From the NCBI GenBank assembly GCA_016195265.1, contig JACPZW010000085.1, positions 1 through 64,000 on the forward strand: a stretch of 64,000 nt of DNA. Reading direction: 5' to 3'. The stretch comes from Acidobacteriota bacterium (GTDB taxonomy: Bacteria; Acidobacteriota; Vicinamibacteria; Vicinamibacterales; CAVVIG01). The notes under the pieces are model-generated. The model was not told the origin of the DNA. It was given only the letters and a program-made list of their open reading frames with translations, and made no database searches. The translations under genes were made by a program, and so were the position numbers. This document shows, one piece after another, positions 39,214 to 47,176 of the stretch. Each line of letters opens with the position of its first letter. Within the stretch, counting starts at the first letter, position 1.

Positions 39214-40979
39214 CGACGCGCCTGCATCTTCACGCGTACGTGCTCGCGGGCGCGTGCGTGCTGCTGTCCGGATCGCAGCCCGCGGCCCAGCGCACGTGCC
39301 CGGCCTGTTTCATCACGCGCTTCTGGGAAGTGCCCACCGACGAATGGACCGGGAAGATCGCCGAGCCGTTTCTGGCGCCGGAAATGGCGCCGCGGTACGC
39401 CGGCAAGCTGCGGACGACCGACTTCGGCGTCGCCTTCTCCGGCGGCGGCACGCGATCGGCGACGGCGACGATGGGCCAGCTGCGCGGTCTGCGCCGCAAC
39501 GGATGGCTGTCACGCGTGAAGTACATGACCGCGGTGTCCGGCGGCGCCTGGGCGGCGATTCCGTACACATATCTCGATGCGGACCAGCCGGTGGATGGAT
39601 TTCTCGACCTGTATCAGGATCCGTCCTCGCTCGACAAGGTCGCGCTCGACTACGTCACGCCGCGTTCGCTGGCCGCGAGTATCGGCAATTCGGGCCTGTT
39701 TTCGTCAGGACTGAAAGAGGCGTTCAACATCGGGCGGCAGAAGCTGCTGTCCGATCAGTTCAACAAATACGTCGACCTCGCGCGCAAAGGGCTCGCGGCG
39801 ACGAGCGGCACGCCGCTCGCGGATCCCGCGCGCATCGACAAGACCTACGCGCACATGATCGGCAGCGTGTTCGTCGCGCCGCACGTCAGCCACGGCACGA
39901 CGGACAATTTCGCGTGGGACGACGAGACCGTGACCGAATTCAACGCGCGCAACCCGCCGCTCGCGGGCGTGCATTTCGTCACGGTCGCGAAGGACCGGCC
40001 GTTCCTGATCGTCGAGGGCACGCTCATCCATCAGCATGACGCGTACGAATTCCCGCGGCTCGCGCCAGTGGAGATCACGCCGCTTTACATGGGCGTGCGC
40101 CAGCAGTACACCGGCAAGGTCGGCGGAACGTACGTGTGGCCGTGGGCGTACGACAGCGCGACGGTGCGCGACGAGCGCCCTCCCTTCGTCAGCGTGACGA
40201 CTGATCCCGTGACACGCGCGATGACGCTGGCGGACGTCGCCGGCACCGTGGGCGCCGCGCCGGAGCTCGGCACGATCGTCCTCAAGCAGATCAACGCGCT
40301 CACCGACTTCTTTCCGAAATTCAACCACTTCGCCGTCAGAGAGGGCCACGCGACGGCGATGAGCCGGCTGGTCTCGCACGGCGACGGTGGAGGCGTGGAC
40401 AACCTCGGCCTCATGCCGCTCCTCGCGCGCCGCGTGCACAACATCATGGTGTTCATCAACACCGACACGAGTGATTTCAGGAGGAACGACGATCTCGAAT
40501 CGCTGTTCCGCGAGATCGACATCTTCAGCGGCGGCGGCGACCGCGCGATGATTCACGTCTTCGACAAGGATCGCTATGAGGAGGTGAAATCTCACTTCGC
40601 GGCGAGCGCCGCCAAAGGAGACGCGCTCGTCTACTGCGGCACCAACTGGACCGTTCACGAGAACGAGTTGTTCAACGTGCGTGGATACACCGGACTGAAC
40701 ATCTGCTTCTTCTACAACGCCATGTCGGCCAACTGGATGTCCCAACTGCCAGCCGAGACCCGGCGGCTGCTCGAGCATCGGGACAAGGACGCCAAGGAGT
40801 TCGACGATTTCCCGTGGTATCGCACGTTCGGACAGGACAAGTTCCGCCTCATCAAGCTGGACGCGCGCCAGGTGAACATGCTGTCGAATCTCACCGCCTG
40901 GACCGTGGCCAATCCCGTCTCCGTCACGGAAGTCCTCCGCGCGATGGGCGATACGCTGCCCGCACCACAACATCCGTAG
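39210..40979 (+). CDS. Exported patatin/cPLA2-like acyl hydrolase
   Basis: 589 residues from ATG 39210, overlapping the upstream stop by 4 bp; the track frame begins too early. Signal peptide about 1-26. The fold has oxyanion motif SGGGTRSATATMGQLRGL, nucleophile Ser in AVSGGAWAA and the catalytic Asp in DGGGVDNLGLMPLLAR, a Ser-Asp dyad as in patatin and group IV phospholipase A2. Probable activity is phospholipid or lysophospholipid hydrolysis; the bacterial substrate is unknown. Cys residues near the N terminus (RTCPACF) are unusual. The downstream gap holds a CACAGAGG-type repeat. Confidence 0.82.
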   Translation: MTTRLHLHAYVLAGACVLLSGSQPAAQRTCPACFITRFWEVPTDEWTGKIAEPFLAPEMAPRYAGKLRTTDFGVAFSGGGTRSATATMGQLRGLRRNGWLSRVKYMTAVSGGAWAAIPYTYLDADQPVDGFLDLYQDPSSLDKVALDYVTPRSLAASIGNSGLFSSGLKEAFNIGRQKLLSDQFNKYVDLARKGLAATSGTPLADPARIDKTYAHMIGSVFVAPHVSHGTTDNFAWDDETVTEFNARNPPLAGVHFVTVAKDRPFLIVEGTLIHQHDAYEFPRLAPVEITPLYMGVRQQYTGKVGGTYVWPWAYDSATVRDERPPFVSVTTDPVTRAMTLADVAGTVGAAPELGTIVLKQINALTDFFPKFNHFAVREGHATAMSRLVSHGDGGGVDNLGLMPLLARRVHNIMVFINTDTSDFRRNDDLESLFREIDIFSGGGDRAMIHVFDKDRYEEVKSHFAASAAKGDALVYCGTNWTVHENELFNVRGYTGLNICFFYNAMSANWMSQLPAETRRLLEHRDKDAKEFDDFPWYRTFGQDKFRLIKLDARQVNMLSNLTAWTVANPVSVTEVLRAMGDTLPAPQHP

Positions 40980-40985
40980 CGTTTT

Positions 40986-41014
40986 CTCCTCCGTGTCCTC
41001 TGTGTCCTCCGTGG
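40986..41014. repeat. CCTCCGTGTCCTCTGTGTCCTCCGTGG-type repeat
   Basis: CTCCTCCGTGTCCTCTGTGTCCTCCGTGG, a degenerate tandem of CCTCNGTGT. The same family reappears in the large inverted repeat at 47177. A separate perfect hairpin, CGCGAGGCTGAAAGCCTCGCG, lies at 41133-41153. Confidence 0.75.
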
Positions 41015-41174
41015 TGCACCTCCCGTAACCGAACAGCCGGCGTCGCGGATCCGGACACATGCGCGGCATTCATCGTTTGAATGCAGCGATTTCCGAACGA
41101 ATCACGTCAAAGCATTGGCTAGAATGTTGCTCCGCGAGGCTGAAAGCCTCGCGCGACGAATTGGATGAGCACCA

Positions 41175-43619
41175 ATGACAAGTGATGTGAAGTTCGCGCT
41201 GCGGTCGCTGATGCGGGTCAAGGGGCTCGCCATGACGGTCGTGCTGACGCTCGCCCTCGGCATCGGCGCCAACGCCGCCATCTTCAGCATCGTCCGCGGC
41301 GTGCTGCTGCGCCCGCTCGTCAACAAGGACGAGGCGCACCTCGTCTATATCCGCCAGAGTGCGCCAGGCGTCGGCACGGAGAACACGGCGTTTTCCGTTC
41401 CCGAGATCGACGATCTGCGCGCCGGCTTGAAAAACGTCACGGGTCTTTGCGGCTTTTCGACGATCGGATTCACGATGGTCGGCCTCGGCGATCCACAGCA
41501 GGTGCGCGCGGGCGTGGTCGACGGCGCGTACTTCGACACCATGGGCCTGCACCCGGTACTGGGACGGTTGATCAACGCGGGCGACGATGGGCCGAGCGCG
41601 GCGGGCGTGGCGGTCCTCACGCATCGCTTCTGGTCGACGACGCTTCACGCGGATCCGGGCGTCATCGGCAAACAGATTCGTCTCGGCGCGCGGTCGGCGA
41701 CGGTCATCGGTGTCCTTGAGCCGTCGGTCCCCTATCCCTCCGAAACGGAGCTGATCGCGAACGTTGTGACGAGCCCGCATCACTTGTCCGCGACGATGGT
41801 CACGGGCCGCGAGCACCGGATGACGGAAGTCTTCGGCCGCCTCGCGCCGGGCACGGAACTGGACCAGGCGCGCGCGGAGCTGGCGACCGTGTACGGCGGC
41901 ATGGTCCAGTCGCACCCCGAGTCGTATCAGAAGAAGGCGAACTTCACGATCAACGCGGTGCGGCTGCGCGATCAGATCACGTCGAAGGCGCGCACGGTGC
42001 TGCTCGTGCTGCTGGCGGCGTCGGGTTTGATGTTCATCATCGCGTGCTCGAACGTCGCGAACCTGATCCTCGCGCGGACCGTGCGTCGCGAGTCGGAGCT
42101 CGCCGTCAGGACGGCTCTCGGCGCATCGACTAGCGCGTTGCGTCGAACGCTGCTGGCGGAGTCGCTCGTGTTGTGCGGCGCGGGCGGACTGCTCGGCGTG
42201 GCAATCGCGCAGCCGATGGTGACCGTGCTTTCGCGCTACGCGGCGCGCTTCTCGGTGCGCGCGCTCGATCTGCAGCTCGACTGGACGATGATCGCGGTCG
42301 GCGTTGGCCTGGCGCTGGCGTCGGCGGTCCTGCTCGCGTTCGTGCCGCGCCTGCCCTCGACCGATTCGACGAACGGCCTCGGCCTCGCCAACGGCAGTCC
42401 GCGGACGACGGGCACGGCGAATCGCAAGCTGCGCGCGTTCGCCGTCGTGCAGGTGGCCGCGTGCTTCATGCTGCTCGCCGGCGCCGGCATGCTGCTGCGC
42501 ACGCTGATGACGCTGCAGGCGTCGAATCCGGGCTTCGAAACGCGGAGTGTGCTGGCGATCAACGTGCCGGTGATGTCGTACGGGAAGACGGGCGACCAGA
42601 TTCGCGAGTTTTACCGCGAGATGCGGCGGCGCGTGACCGACATTCCTGGCGTCGCGCAGGTGGCCATCGGCGGCGCAGTGCCGTGGCGCGACCTCGGCAA
42701 CTTCGGTCAGGGTCTCGCGTTCACGGTCGAAGGGTGGAGGCGCGGCAAGGACGAGGACGACCCGCACGGCAAGTCGCGGTCGATTTCGCCGGGCTTCTTC
42801 GCGGCGCTCAACATCCCGATTCTGGAAGGGCGCGATTTCACGGACGCCGATCGCAACAGCACGGAAAGCGTGGTGATCGTCAGCGCCGCGCTGGCGCAGC
42901 GGCTCTTTCCCGGCCAGAGCGTGCTGAACCGCCACTTGAACTGGACCGATCCGGTCATCAAGTTCATCGGCGTGAGCGCGGAGCCGCGACGCATCGTCGG
43001 CATCGCCGCGGACATCAACGACGAGCAGATCGGCGGCGCGCCGACGATGATCATCTACCAGCCGTTCGAGCAGGCCACCGGCGGCGGGCGGCTGTTCGTC
43101 CACGCGCGGACGGATCCGTACGCGCTCGTGCCGCTGATCACGAAGACCGTGCGCGACATGGCGGCCGACCAGCCGATCGAGCGCGCGGCGACGCTCGAAG
43201 ACGTGCGCGCCGAAGTGCTGTCGCCGAACCGGCTGAACACGATCGTCTTCGGCGGTTTCGCGGCGGTCGCGCTGGCGATTTCGATCGTGGGCGTCGCGGG
43301 CGTGCTCGCGTTTTCCGTCAGCGCACGCATGCGCGAATTCGGGATCCGGATGGCGATCGGCTCGCAGCCGCGCGCGATTCTCACGAGCGTGCTGAAGGAA
43401 GGCGCGTGGATGGCCGGGCTGGGCGTCGTGTGCGGGGCCGTCGGCGGATTCGCGATGTCGCGCGTGATTGGCAGCATGATCAGTGATGTTCAGCTGCCGG
43501 GGCCGCTGCCGACGATCGGCGCCGCGCTCGTGCTGCTCGGCGCGGCTATCGTCGCCGCGGTGTGGCCGGCCGCGCGGGCCGCGCGGGTCGACGTCGTCCA
43601 GGCGTTGCGCGCCGAGTAG
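41175..43619 (+). CDS. MacB/FtsX-family ABC transporter permease (acidobacterial orphan permease type)
   Basis: 814 residues, complete. The N-terminal helix (VLTLALGIGANAAIFSIVRG) and MacB core are followed by the first FtsX domain (about 275-380, VRRESELAVRTALGASTSAL), a second core with FFAALNIPILEGRDFTDADR, and the last FtsX domain (about 680-814, MREFGIRMAIGSQPRAIL, ending VDVVQALRAE). No ATPase is adjacent. The start ATG has only a weak GAG upstream. A TAGAAT -10-like box (41120) and a hairpin lie in the leader. Serves as the intact reference for the broken copy at 35386. Confidence 0.9.
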   Translation: MTSDVKFALRSLMRVKGLAMTVVLTLALGIGANAAIFSIVRGVLLRPLVNKDEAHLVYIRQSAPGVGTENTAFSVPEIDDLRAGLKNVTGLCGFSTIGFTMVGLGDPQQVRAGVVDGAYFDTMGLHPVLGRLINAGDDGPSAAGVAVLTHRFWSTTLHADPGVIGKQIRLGARSATVIGVLEPSVPYPSETELIANVVTSPHHLSATMVTGREHRMTEVFGRLAPGTELDQARAELATVYGGMVQSHPESYQKKANFTINAVRLRDQITSKARTVLLVLLAASGLMFIIACSNVANLILARTVRRESELAVRTALGASTSALRRTLLAESLVLCGAGGLLGVAIAQPMVTVLSRYAARFSVRALDLQLDWTMIAVGVGLALASAVLLAFVPRLPSTDSTNGLGLANGSPRTTGTANRKLRAFAVVQVAACFMLLAGAGMLLRTLMTLQASNPGFETRSVLAINVPVMSYGKTGDQIREFYREMRRRVTDIPGVAQVAIGGAVPWRDLGNFGQGLAFTVEGWRRGKDEDDPHGKSRSISPGFFAALNIPILEGRDFTDADRNSTESVVIVSAALAQRLFPGQSVLNRHLNWTDPVIKFIGVSAEPRRIVGIAADINDEQIGGAPTMIIYQPFEQATGGGRLFVHARTDPYALVPLITKTVRDMAADQPIERAATLEDVRAEVLSPNRLNTIVFGGFAAVALAISIVGVAGVLAFSVSARMREFGIRMAIGSQPRAILTSVLKEGAWMAGLGVVCGAVGGFAMSRVIGSMISDVQLPGPLPTIGAALVLLGAAIVAAVWPAARAARVDVVQALRAE

Positions 43620-43644
43620 CCGCCACTTTCTTCCGCGGTCTCGT

Positions 43645-43755
43645 TGGCGTCCGGCTTTAGCCGGACCTCGGGCGGTGTGGCGTCCGGCTTCCCGCCTGCG
43701 CCCGGCTTCGGCGTGGCCCGCCATAGCGCAACGCGCGGAGGCGGCAGCCGGACGG
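43645..43755. repeat. Composite repeat with GGCGTCCGGCTT and GCGCAACGCGCGGAGGCGGCAGCCG modules
   Basis: Contains the hairpin GGCGTCCGGCTTTAGCCGGACCTC, then TGGCGTCCGGCTTCCCGCCTGCGCCCGGCTTCGGCGTGGC (partly palindromic) and GCGCAACGCGCGGAGGCGGCAGCCG. A second copy of the latter two modules is inside the gene at 44537. Confidence 0.8.
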
Positions 43756-43758
43756 CGC

Positions 43759-43764
43759 TACAAT
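43759..43764 (+). promoter_or_regulatory. -10-like box upstream of the two-gene nucleotidyltransferase module
   Basis: TACAAT 8 bp before ATG 43773; no ribosome-binding site lies in between, so the first gene may be leaderless. Confidence 0.35.
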
Positions 43765-43772
43765 TCGAGTAG

Positions 43773-44030
43773 ATGCCTGATTCGCGAGACGCGCCTCGCG
43801 CCGACACGAGCAAGATATCCGGCCGCGACTCAGCCACCGGCCTGTCGTGGGCACTCGAGTCTCCCGAGCAGCACTGGGCCGAGCACGACGCGCGCCAGCT
43901 CGCGTACTGGCGCACTCGATCGCCGGAAGAGCGCCTCGCGCAAGCAGCGGAGTACCGCTGGCGCCGGCACGGCGATATTCCGGAGCCGGCGGTCTGGACC
44001 TGGCGCTTCCTGCCGCCAGGCGAGCAGTAG
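43773..44030 (+). CDS. Small hydrophilic protein paired with a nucleotidyltransferase
   Basis: 85 residues, rich in Trp, Arg and Glu (LSWALESPEQHWAEHDARQL, AYWRTRSPEERLAQAAEYRW). I do not recognise a family; the predicted structure is mostly helical. Its stop codon TAG is immediately followed by the ATG of the nucleotidyltransferase gene (TAGATG), so they are translationally linked. The pairing resembles a toxin-antitoxin or modifier-target unit; this is an inference from gene order only. Confidence 0.6.
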   Translation: MPDSRDAPRADTSKISGRDSATGLSWALESPEQHWAEHDARQLAYWRTRSPEERLAQAAEYRWRRHGDIPEPAVWTWRFLPPGEQ

Positions 44031-44519
44031 ATGGTGGCAGCGCGGCCGCCGTCTCCTTCCTTCGTGCGCCTGTGCGAGTGTCTCAACCACGCCAGCGTCG
44101 AATTCGTCGTCGTCGGAAGTGAGGCCGTGGCGTTCCACGGCGTGCCCCGCTATAGCCTCGACTTCGACATCTTCGTGCGCTCCACGAGGGTGAACCTGTT
44201 TCGGGTGAAAGCCGGGCTCGATATGTTCGGCTTTGCCGATCTTACGAAGACGCTGGATCCTGAAGTGTGGGCACGGACGCGCCATACGCTGCGGCTGGGA
44301 GAGCCGCCGCTGCAGATCGATGTGCTCCTGCAGTTGAGCGGCGTGGAATATGAAGCGGTCGGGCGTTCGGCCATCGCCGGCAGCTACGGCGACGTGCGGG
44401 TGCGGTTCATGGCACGCGCGGATTTGATCGTCAACAAGCGCGCCGCCGGCCGCGCGAAGGATCTGGCGGACGTCGAGGCGCTCGAGTCCGCATCAGGGAC
44501 TGCCGAAGGCGAAGAGTAG
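44031..44519 (+). CDS. Nucleotidyltransferase-fold protein (DUF6036/MNT-like)
   Basis: 162 residues starting directly after the previous stop. The Pol-beta nucleotidyltransferase motif is FVVVGSEAVAFHG (G-S helix) followed by YSLDFDIFVR (DxD metal site). The second half includes PPLQIDVLLQLSGVEYEAVG, with the third Asp (QIDV), and KRAAGRAKDLADVEALE, which is typical of AbiEii/DUF6036-type proteins. These act as tRNA- or protein-modifying toxins in some systems. The partner protein could be the antitoxin. It has no obvious HEPN neighbour. Confidence 0.75.
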   Translation: MVAARPPSPSFVRLCECLNHASVEFVVVGSEAVAFHGVPRYSLDFDIFVRSTRVNLFRVKAGLDMFGFADLTKTLDPEVWARTRHTLRLGEPPLQIDVLLQLSGVEYEAVGRSAIAGSYGDVRVRFMARADLIVNKRAAGRAKDLADVEALESASGTAEGEE

Positions 44520-44536
44520 TACGGTTCGGACGGCGG

Positions 44537-44944
44537 CTATCGTCGCCGCGGTTTGGCCCGCGGTGCTTTCCTTGACCGCCGTAGCCTTGGCGTAGGCGGT
44601 TTCGGCGCCGTCTTTTTCGCCGGAGTCTTTTTCGCCGTCGCCTTGCGGCGCGCCACCTGCTTCGGCTTCGCGGCGTTCGGCGCGGCGTCAGTCGGCTGCG
44701 TGGCGTCCGGCTTCCCGCCTGCGCCAGGCTTCGGCGTGGCGCGCCGTAGCGCAACGCGCGGAGGCGGCAGCCGTACCGGCTCGTCCACGGAAATCCCCTT
44801 CGCCCGCCTCTCGATACGCGACGGATCGAGCACGTCGAGCAGACCGTCGTAGACTTCCTTCGCCCTGGAATCCGGAACTCCGCTCGCGATCCGCTCGCGC
44901 AGGTAGTTCGTGGCGGCGAGGATGTTCAGGTGCTGCCAGTTCAC
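44537..44944 (-). CDS. Small protein with histone H1-like basic tail, partly repeat-derived
   Basis: 135 residues from GTG 44944. Residues 1-55 (MNWQHLNILAATNYLRERIA, then SGVPDSRAKEVYDGLLDVLD) look like the original globular part. Residues about 57-85 (VRLPPPRVALRRATPKPGAG) are the translation of a dispersed repeat that is also found at 43645. The rest is a KA/KP-rich tail (KKTPAKKTAPK) with a fragment from a second palindrome family (TPRLRRSRKAP). Suggested function: none beyond nucleic-acid affinity of the tail. A TACAGT box 7 bp before the GTG suggests a leaderless start. Confidence 0.55.
   Translation of the reverse strand: MNWQHLNILAATNYLRERIASGVPDSRAKEVYDGLLDVLDPSRIERRAKGISVDEPVRLPPPRVALRRATPKPGAGGKPDATQPTDAAPNAAKPKQVARRKATAKKTPAKKTAPKPPTPRLRRSRKAPRAKPRRR
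44700..44772. repeat. Composite repeat inside a coding sequence (same family as 43645)
   Basis: GTGGCGTCCGGCTTCCCGCCTGCGCCAGGCTTCGGCGTGGCGCGCCGTAGCGCAACGCGCGGAGGCGGCAGCCG differs by only a few bases from the intergenic copy about 1 kb upstream. Confidence 0.8.
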
Positions 44945-45033
44945 GCGGTTGACTGTAACCCAAGTCGTCCTCTAGACGACGCGCCGCCCATGGCACGGCC
45001 TCTCTTTTTCGAACATGCGGGCGGCTACCGATG

Positions 45034-45231
45034 CTACGGCCTCAGGCGCGGACCGTGCAGTCGGCGAGCCCCCCAGAGCGCCCGAACGATAACGTGCTGT
45101 TCGTCGAACGTGTAGTAGAGATGACAGGCGACGAAGACCTCGACGTGGATCCTGTTCTCGAGCCACCACTGCTTCTCGCGTTTGACGTGCCTGCGCGCCG
45201 TCGCCGTGAATCGAACGCGGCGCGGCGTCAA
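45034..45231 (-). CDS. ParE/RelE-superfamily toxin with an internal deletion
   Basis: 65 residues from a TTG overlapping the antitoxin stop (TTGA). The N-terminal part (VRFTATARRHVKREKQWWLE) and C-terminal part (VACHLYYTFDEQHVIVRALW, GARR) are the two ends of a ParE toxin, joined at RIHVEVF/VACHL. A normal ParE is about 95-105 residues, so about 35 residues that hold two helices and a strand are missing in frame. It is unlikely to be toxic. The deletion leaves the operon order and frame intact. Confidence 0.75.
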   Translation of the reverse strand: MTPRRVRFTATARRHVKREKQWWLENRIHVEVFVACHLYYTFDEQHVIVRALWGARRLHGPRLRP

Positions 45232-45452
45232 CGCGATCTGAGGTCTTTCAGGATTTCTTCAGCGTCGATAAGGCGACCGGTGGCCACATCTGCATCGGAC
45301 TCGCGCAGGGCTTCGTGCAGTGCGGTCCGATCGGCATCATCGAGCCAGTCGCCTGGATCGAGCGCCAGGAGCTGCATTTCGGTGCCCTCGGGCAAGTCCG
45401 TCGGCTCGTCGACCACGAGTCGGCCGGCGTGGACGCGCGCCTTGATCGTCAT
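45228..45452 (-). CDS. ParD-like antitoxin
   Basis: 74 residues beginning MTIKARVHAGRLVVDEPTDL, a beta-strand N-terminal region like AbrB/ParD-type antitoxins, then an acidic helical C-terminal part (DDADRTALHEALRESDADVA, TGRLIDAEEILKDLRSR) that would wrap the toxin. It overlaps the toxin gene by 4 bp. Such antitoxins bind their own promoter; no operator was identified upstream. The pair is a decayed type II toxin-antitoxin system because the toxin is shortened. Confidence 0.75.
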   Translation of the reverse strand: MTIKARVHAGRLVVDEPTDLPEGTEMQLLALDPGDWLDDADRTALHEALRESDADVATGRLIDAEEILKDLRSR

Positions 45453-45470
45453 GCGAAGAAGCGCAACACC

Positions 45471-45791
45471 CTACACGCGGACGATCAATCCGCGGCCGGC
45501 GAATCCCGTAAGACGATCCAGGCTGTCGAGAAACGCCGCGTACAGCGGCGGCGTCCCGCGCAGGCTCCAGAGCACGAAGACGACGTCGAGCTTCGCGAGA
45601 AACGCCGGATCCCTGAACGCCTTGCCGTCGCCGACGACGGCGCGGACGCCGAGCGTGACTTGCATGTACAGATGATTGAACCACTTCAACCCATCGTCGT
45701 CCGGCAGCGTCGACGCGATGTCGCTCATCATCGAGACGACATCGTCGATCGACCGTGCGGGGCGACGGTTCAGAATGTCGGCGAGCGTCAT
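45471..45791 (-). CDS. DUF5995-like protein, truncated
   Basis: 106 residues. The segment SIDDVVSMMSDIASTLPDDD, GLKWFNHLYMQVT and FRDPAFLAKLDVVFVLW resembles the start of DUF5995 proteins, which are about 200-250 residues long. After VFVLW the sequence (SLRGTPPLYAAFLDSLDRLT) no longer follows the family in my memory and ends early. It could be a truncated gene or a variant end. It sits between a toxin-antitoxin remnant and a class V aminotransferase, in a stretch that has several broken genes. Confidence 0.5.
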   Translation of the reverse strand: MTLADILNRRPARSIDDVVSMMSDIASTLPDDDGLKWFNHLYMQVTLGVRAVVGDGKAFRDPAFLAKLDVVFVLWSLRGTPPLYAAFLDSLDRLTGFAGRGLIVRV

Positions 45792-45819
45792 CGATCAGTT
45801 CAGCCCTCAGCCCTCAGCC

Positions 45820-47130
45820 CTATCCAGGCAATCCGTTCCGCGCAACCTTCTGCATCGCCTCGACGAAGTAATCGATCTCCTCGAGCGGCGTGTAGATGTT
45901 CGGTGTGATGCGCAGCCCGCGATAGCTGAGGCTCGGCGTCTTGATGTTCTCGTGCCCGACGCCCGTGACGATGATGCGGTTCTTGTCCCAGAGGTGCGTC
46001 GAGAGCTTGTTCGTGTCGACACCGTCGATCGACACGACGGCGAGGCCCCACGTCTGCCCGGCGTCGAGGCTCGAGTGGATCTTGATGCGCGGGACGTCCT
46101 TCAATTGGTTCGCCCAGCGCAGCGTGAGGTAGCGCAGACGCGCGGCCTTACGCTCGATGCCGATCGCCTGCTGAAACGCGATCGCCTCGTTGATCGCCGC
46201 CTTCGTCGCCGCGGGACTCGTGCCGATCTCCTCGAACTTGCGGACGTCGTGGTCGGCGCGCTCGGGCGCCGCCTGCAGCGGCCACGTGCCCGCGATGCGA
46301 TCACGCCGCACGTACAGCAGCCCGGTGCCCGTCGGCGCCAGCAGCCACTTGTGCAGGCTCACGCCGTAGAAATCCATCTCGAGATCGCGCAGCTTGAACG
46401 GGAAGTGCGCGAGCGCGTGCGCGCCGTCGACGATCGTCGTGATGCCGCGCGAGCGCGCGAGGCGGCTGAGCTCGCGCACGGGGAACAGCTGTCCCGTCTG
46501 ATTGGTGATGTGGCAGAAGTGCAGGGCCTTCGTCTGCGGCGTGATCGCCTTCGTAAACCTGTCGAGCAGATCCGCCTGCGTCGTCGGGCACGGGAAGTCC
46601 AGCCGCGTCACTTTGATCTTGTCGCGCCGCGCGCGCTGGTCCCAGGTCGTCAGCATGCGGCCGTAGTCCTGTTCGGTGGTGATGATCTCGTCGCCGGGCT
46701 TGAGGTCGAGGCCGTTCTGCGCAATCTGCAGCGACTCGCTCGCGTTGCGCGTGATGGCGAGCTCTTCAGGGTCGGCGCCGAATTCCGCGCCGAGCCGGCG
46801 ACGCACGGTCTCGATGTTCCGCTCGATCAGGCCGCGGTGATACACCGGCGCCTGATTCGAGGAATCGAGGTAGCGCTTGTACGCCTCGTGGACCACCGTC
46901 GGGCTGGGACACGAATTGCCGTTGTTCAGGTTGATGAGCGTGCGGTCCAGCGTGAACGCGAACTGGATCTCGCGCCAGTACGTTTCATCGGCCGCGACCT
47001 CGTCCGGGGACCGGCTTTCGACGGCCGCCGTCGCCGCCGCCACCTCTTCGATGCCGTAGTTGTTGCGCGCGGCAAACGCCGCACCCGTGGCCACGCCGGC
47101 CAGCTTCAGAACAGAACGTCGACTCCACAT
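45820..47130 (-). CDS. Tat-exported class V aminotransferase-fold protein (isopenicillin-N-epimerase-like)
   Basis: 436 residues from ATG 47130, with AGGAGG 6 bp upstream; the longer track ORF is repeat-derived. A twin-arginine signal (MWSRRSVLKLAGVATGAAFA) precedes a PLP fold type I domain: LINLNNGNSCPSP, HFCHITNQTGQLFPVREL, TIVDGAHALAHFPF (cofactor Asp) and Schiff-base Lys in YGVSLHKWLLAPTGTG. Family members include cysteine desulfurases and isopenicillin N epimerase-like enzymes. Export by Tat fits a folded, cofactor-loaded enzyme. Substrate unknown; a cysteine desulfurase role is unlikely without an active-site Cys loop. Confidence 0.85.
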   Translation of the reverse strand: MWSRRSVLKLAGVATGAAFAARNNYGIEEVAAATAAVESRSPDEVAADETYWREIQFAFTLDRTLINLNNGNSCPSPTVVHEAYKRYLDSSNQAPVYHRGLIERNIETVRRRLGAEFGADPEELAITRNASESLQIAQNGLDLKPGDEIITTEQDYGRMLTTWDQRARRDKIKVTRLDFPCPTTQADLLDRFTKAITPQTKALHFCHITNQTGQLFPVRELSRLARSRGITTIVDGAHALAHFPFKLRDLEMDFYGVSLHKWLLAPTGTGLLYVRRDRIAGTWPLQAAPERADHDVRKFEEIGTSPAATKAAINEAIAFQQAIGIERKAARLRYLTLRWANQLKDVPRIKIHSSLDAGQTWGLAVVSIDGVDTNKLSTHLWDKNRIIVTGVGHENIKTPSLSYRGLRITPNIYTPLEEIDYFVEAMQKVARNGLPG

Positions 47131-47176
47131 GGCGAACCTCCTGTGTCGTGCGCAGTGTAATACCTTGACGGACGGA

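Noticed and set aside
41070-43724. 884-codon minus-strand ORF opposite the permease
   Set aside because: High-GC antisense shadow of the permease gene; composition is Arg/His/Asp-rich with no domain, and the plus strand encodes a complete family protein.
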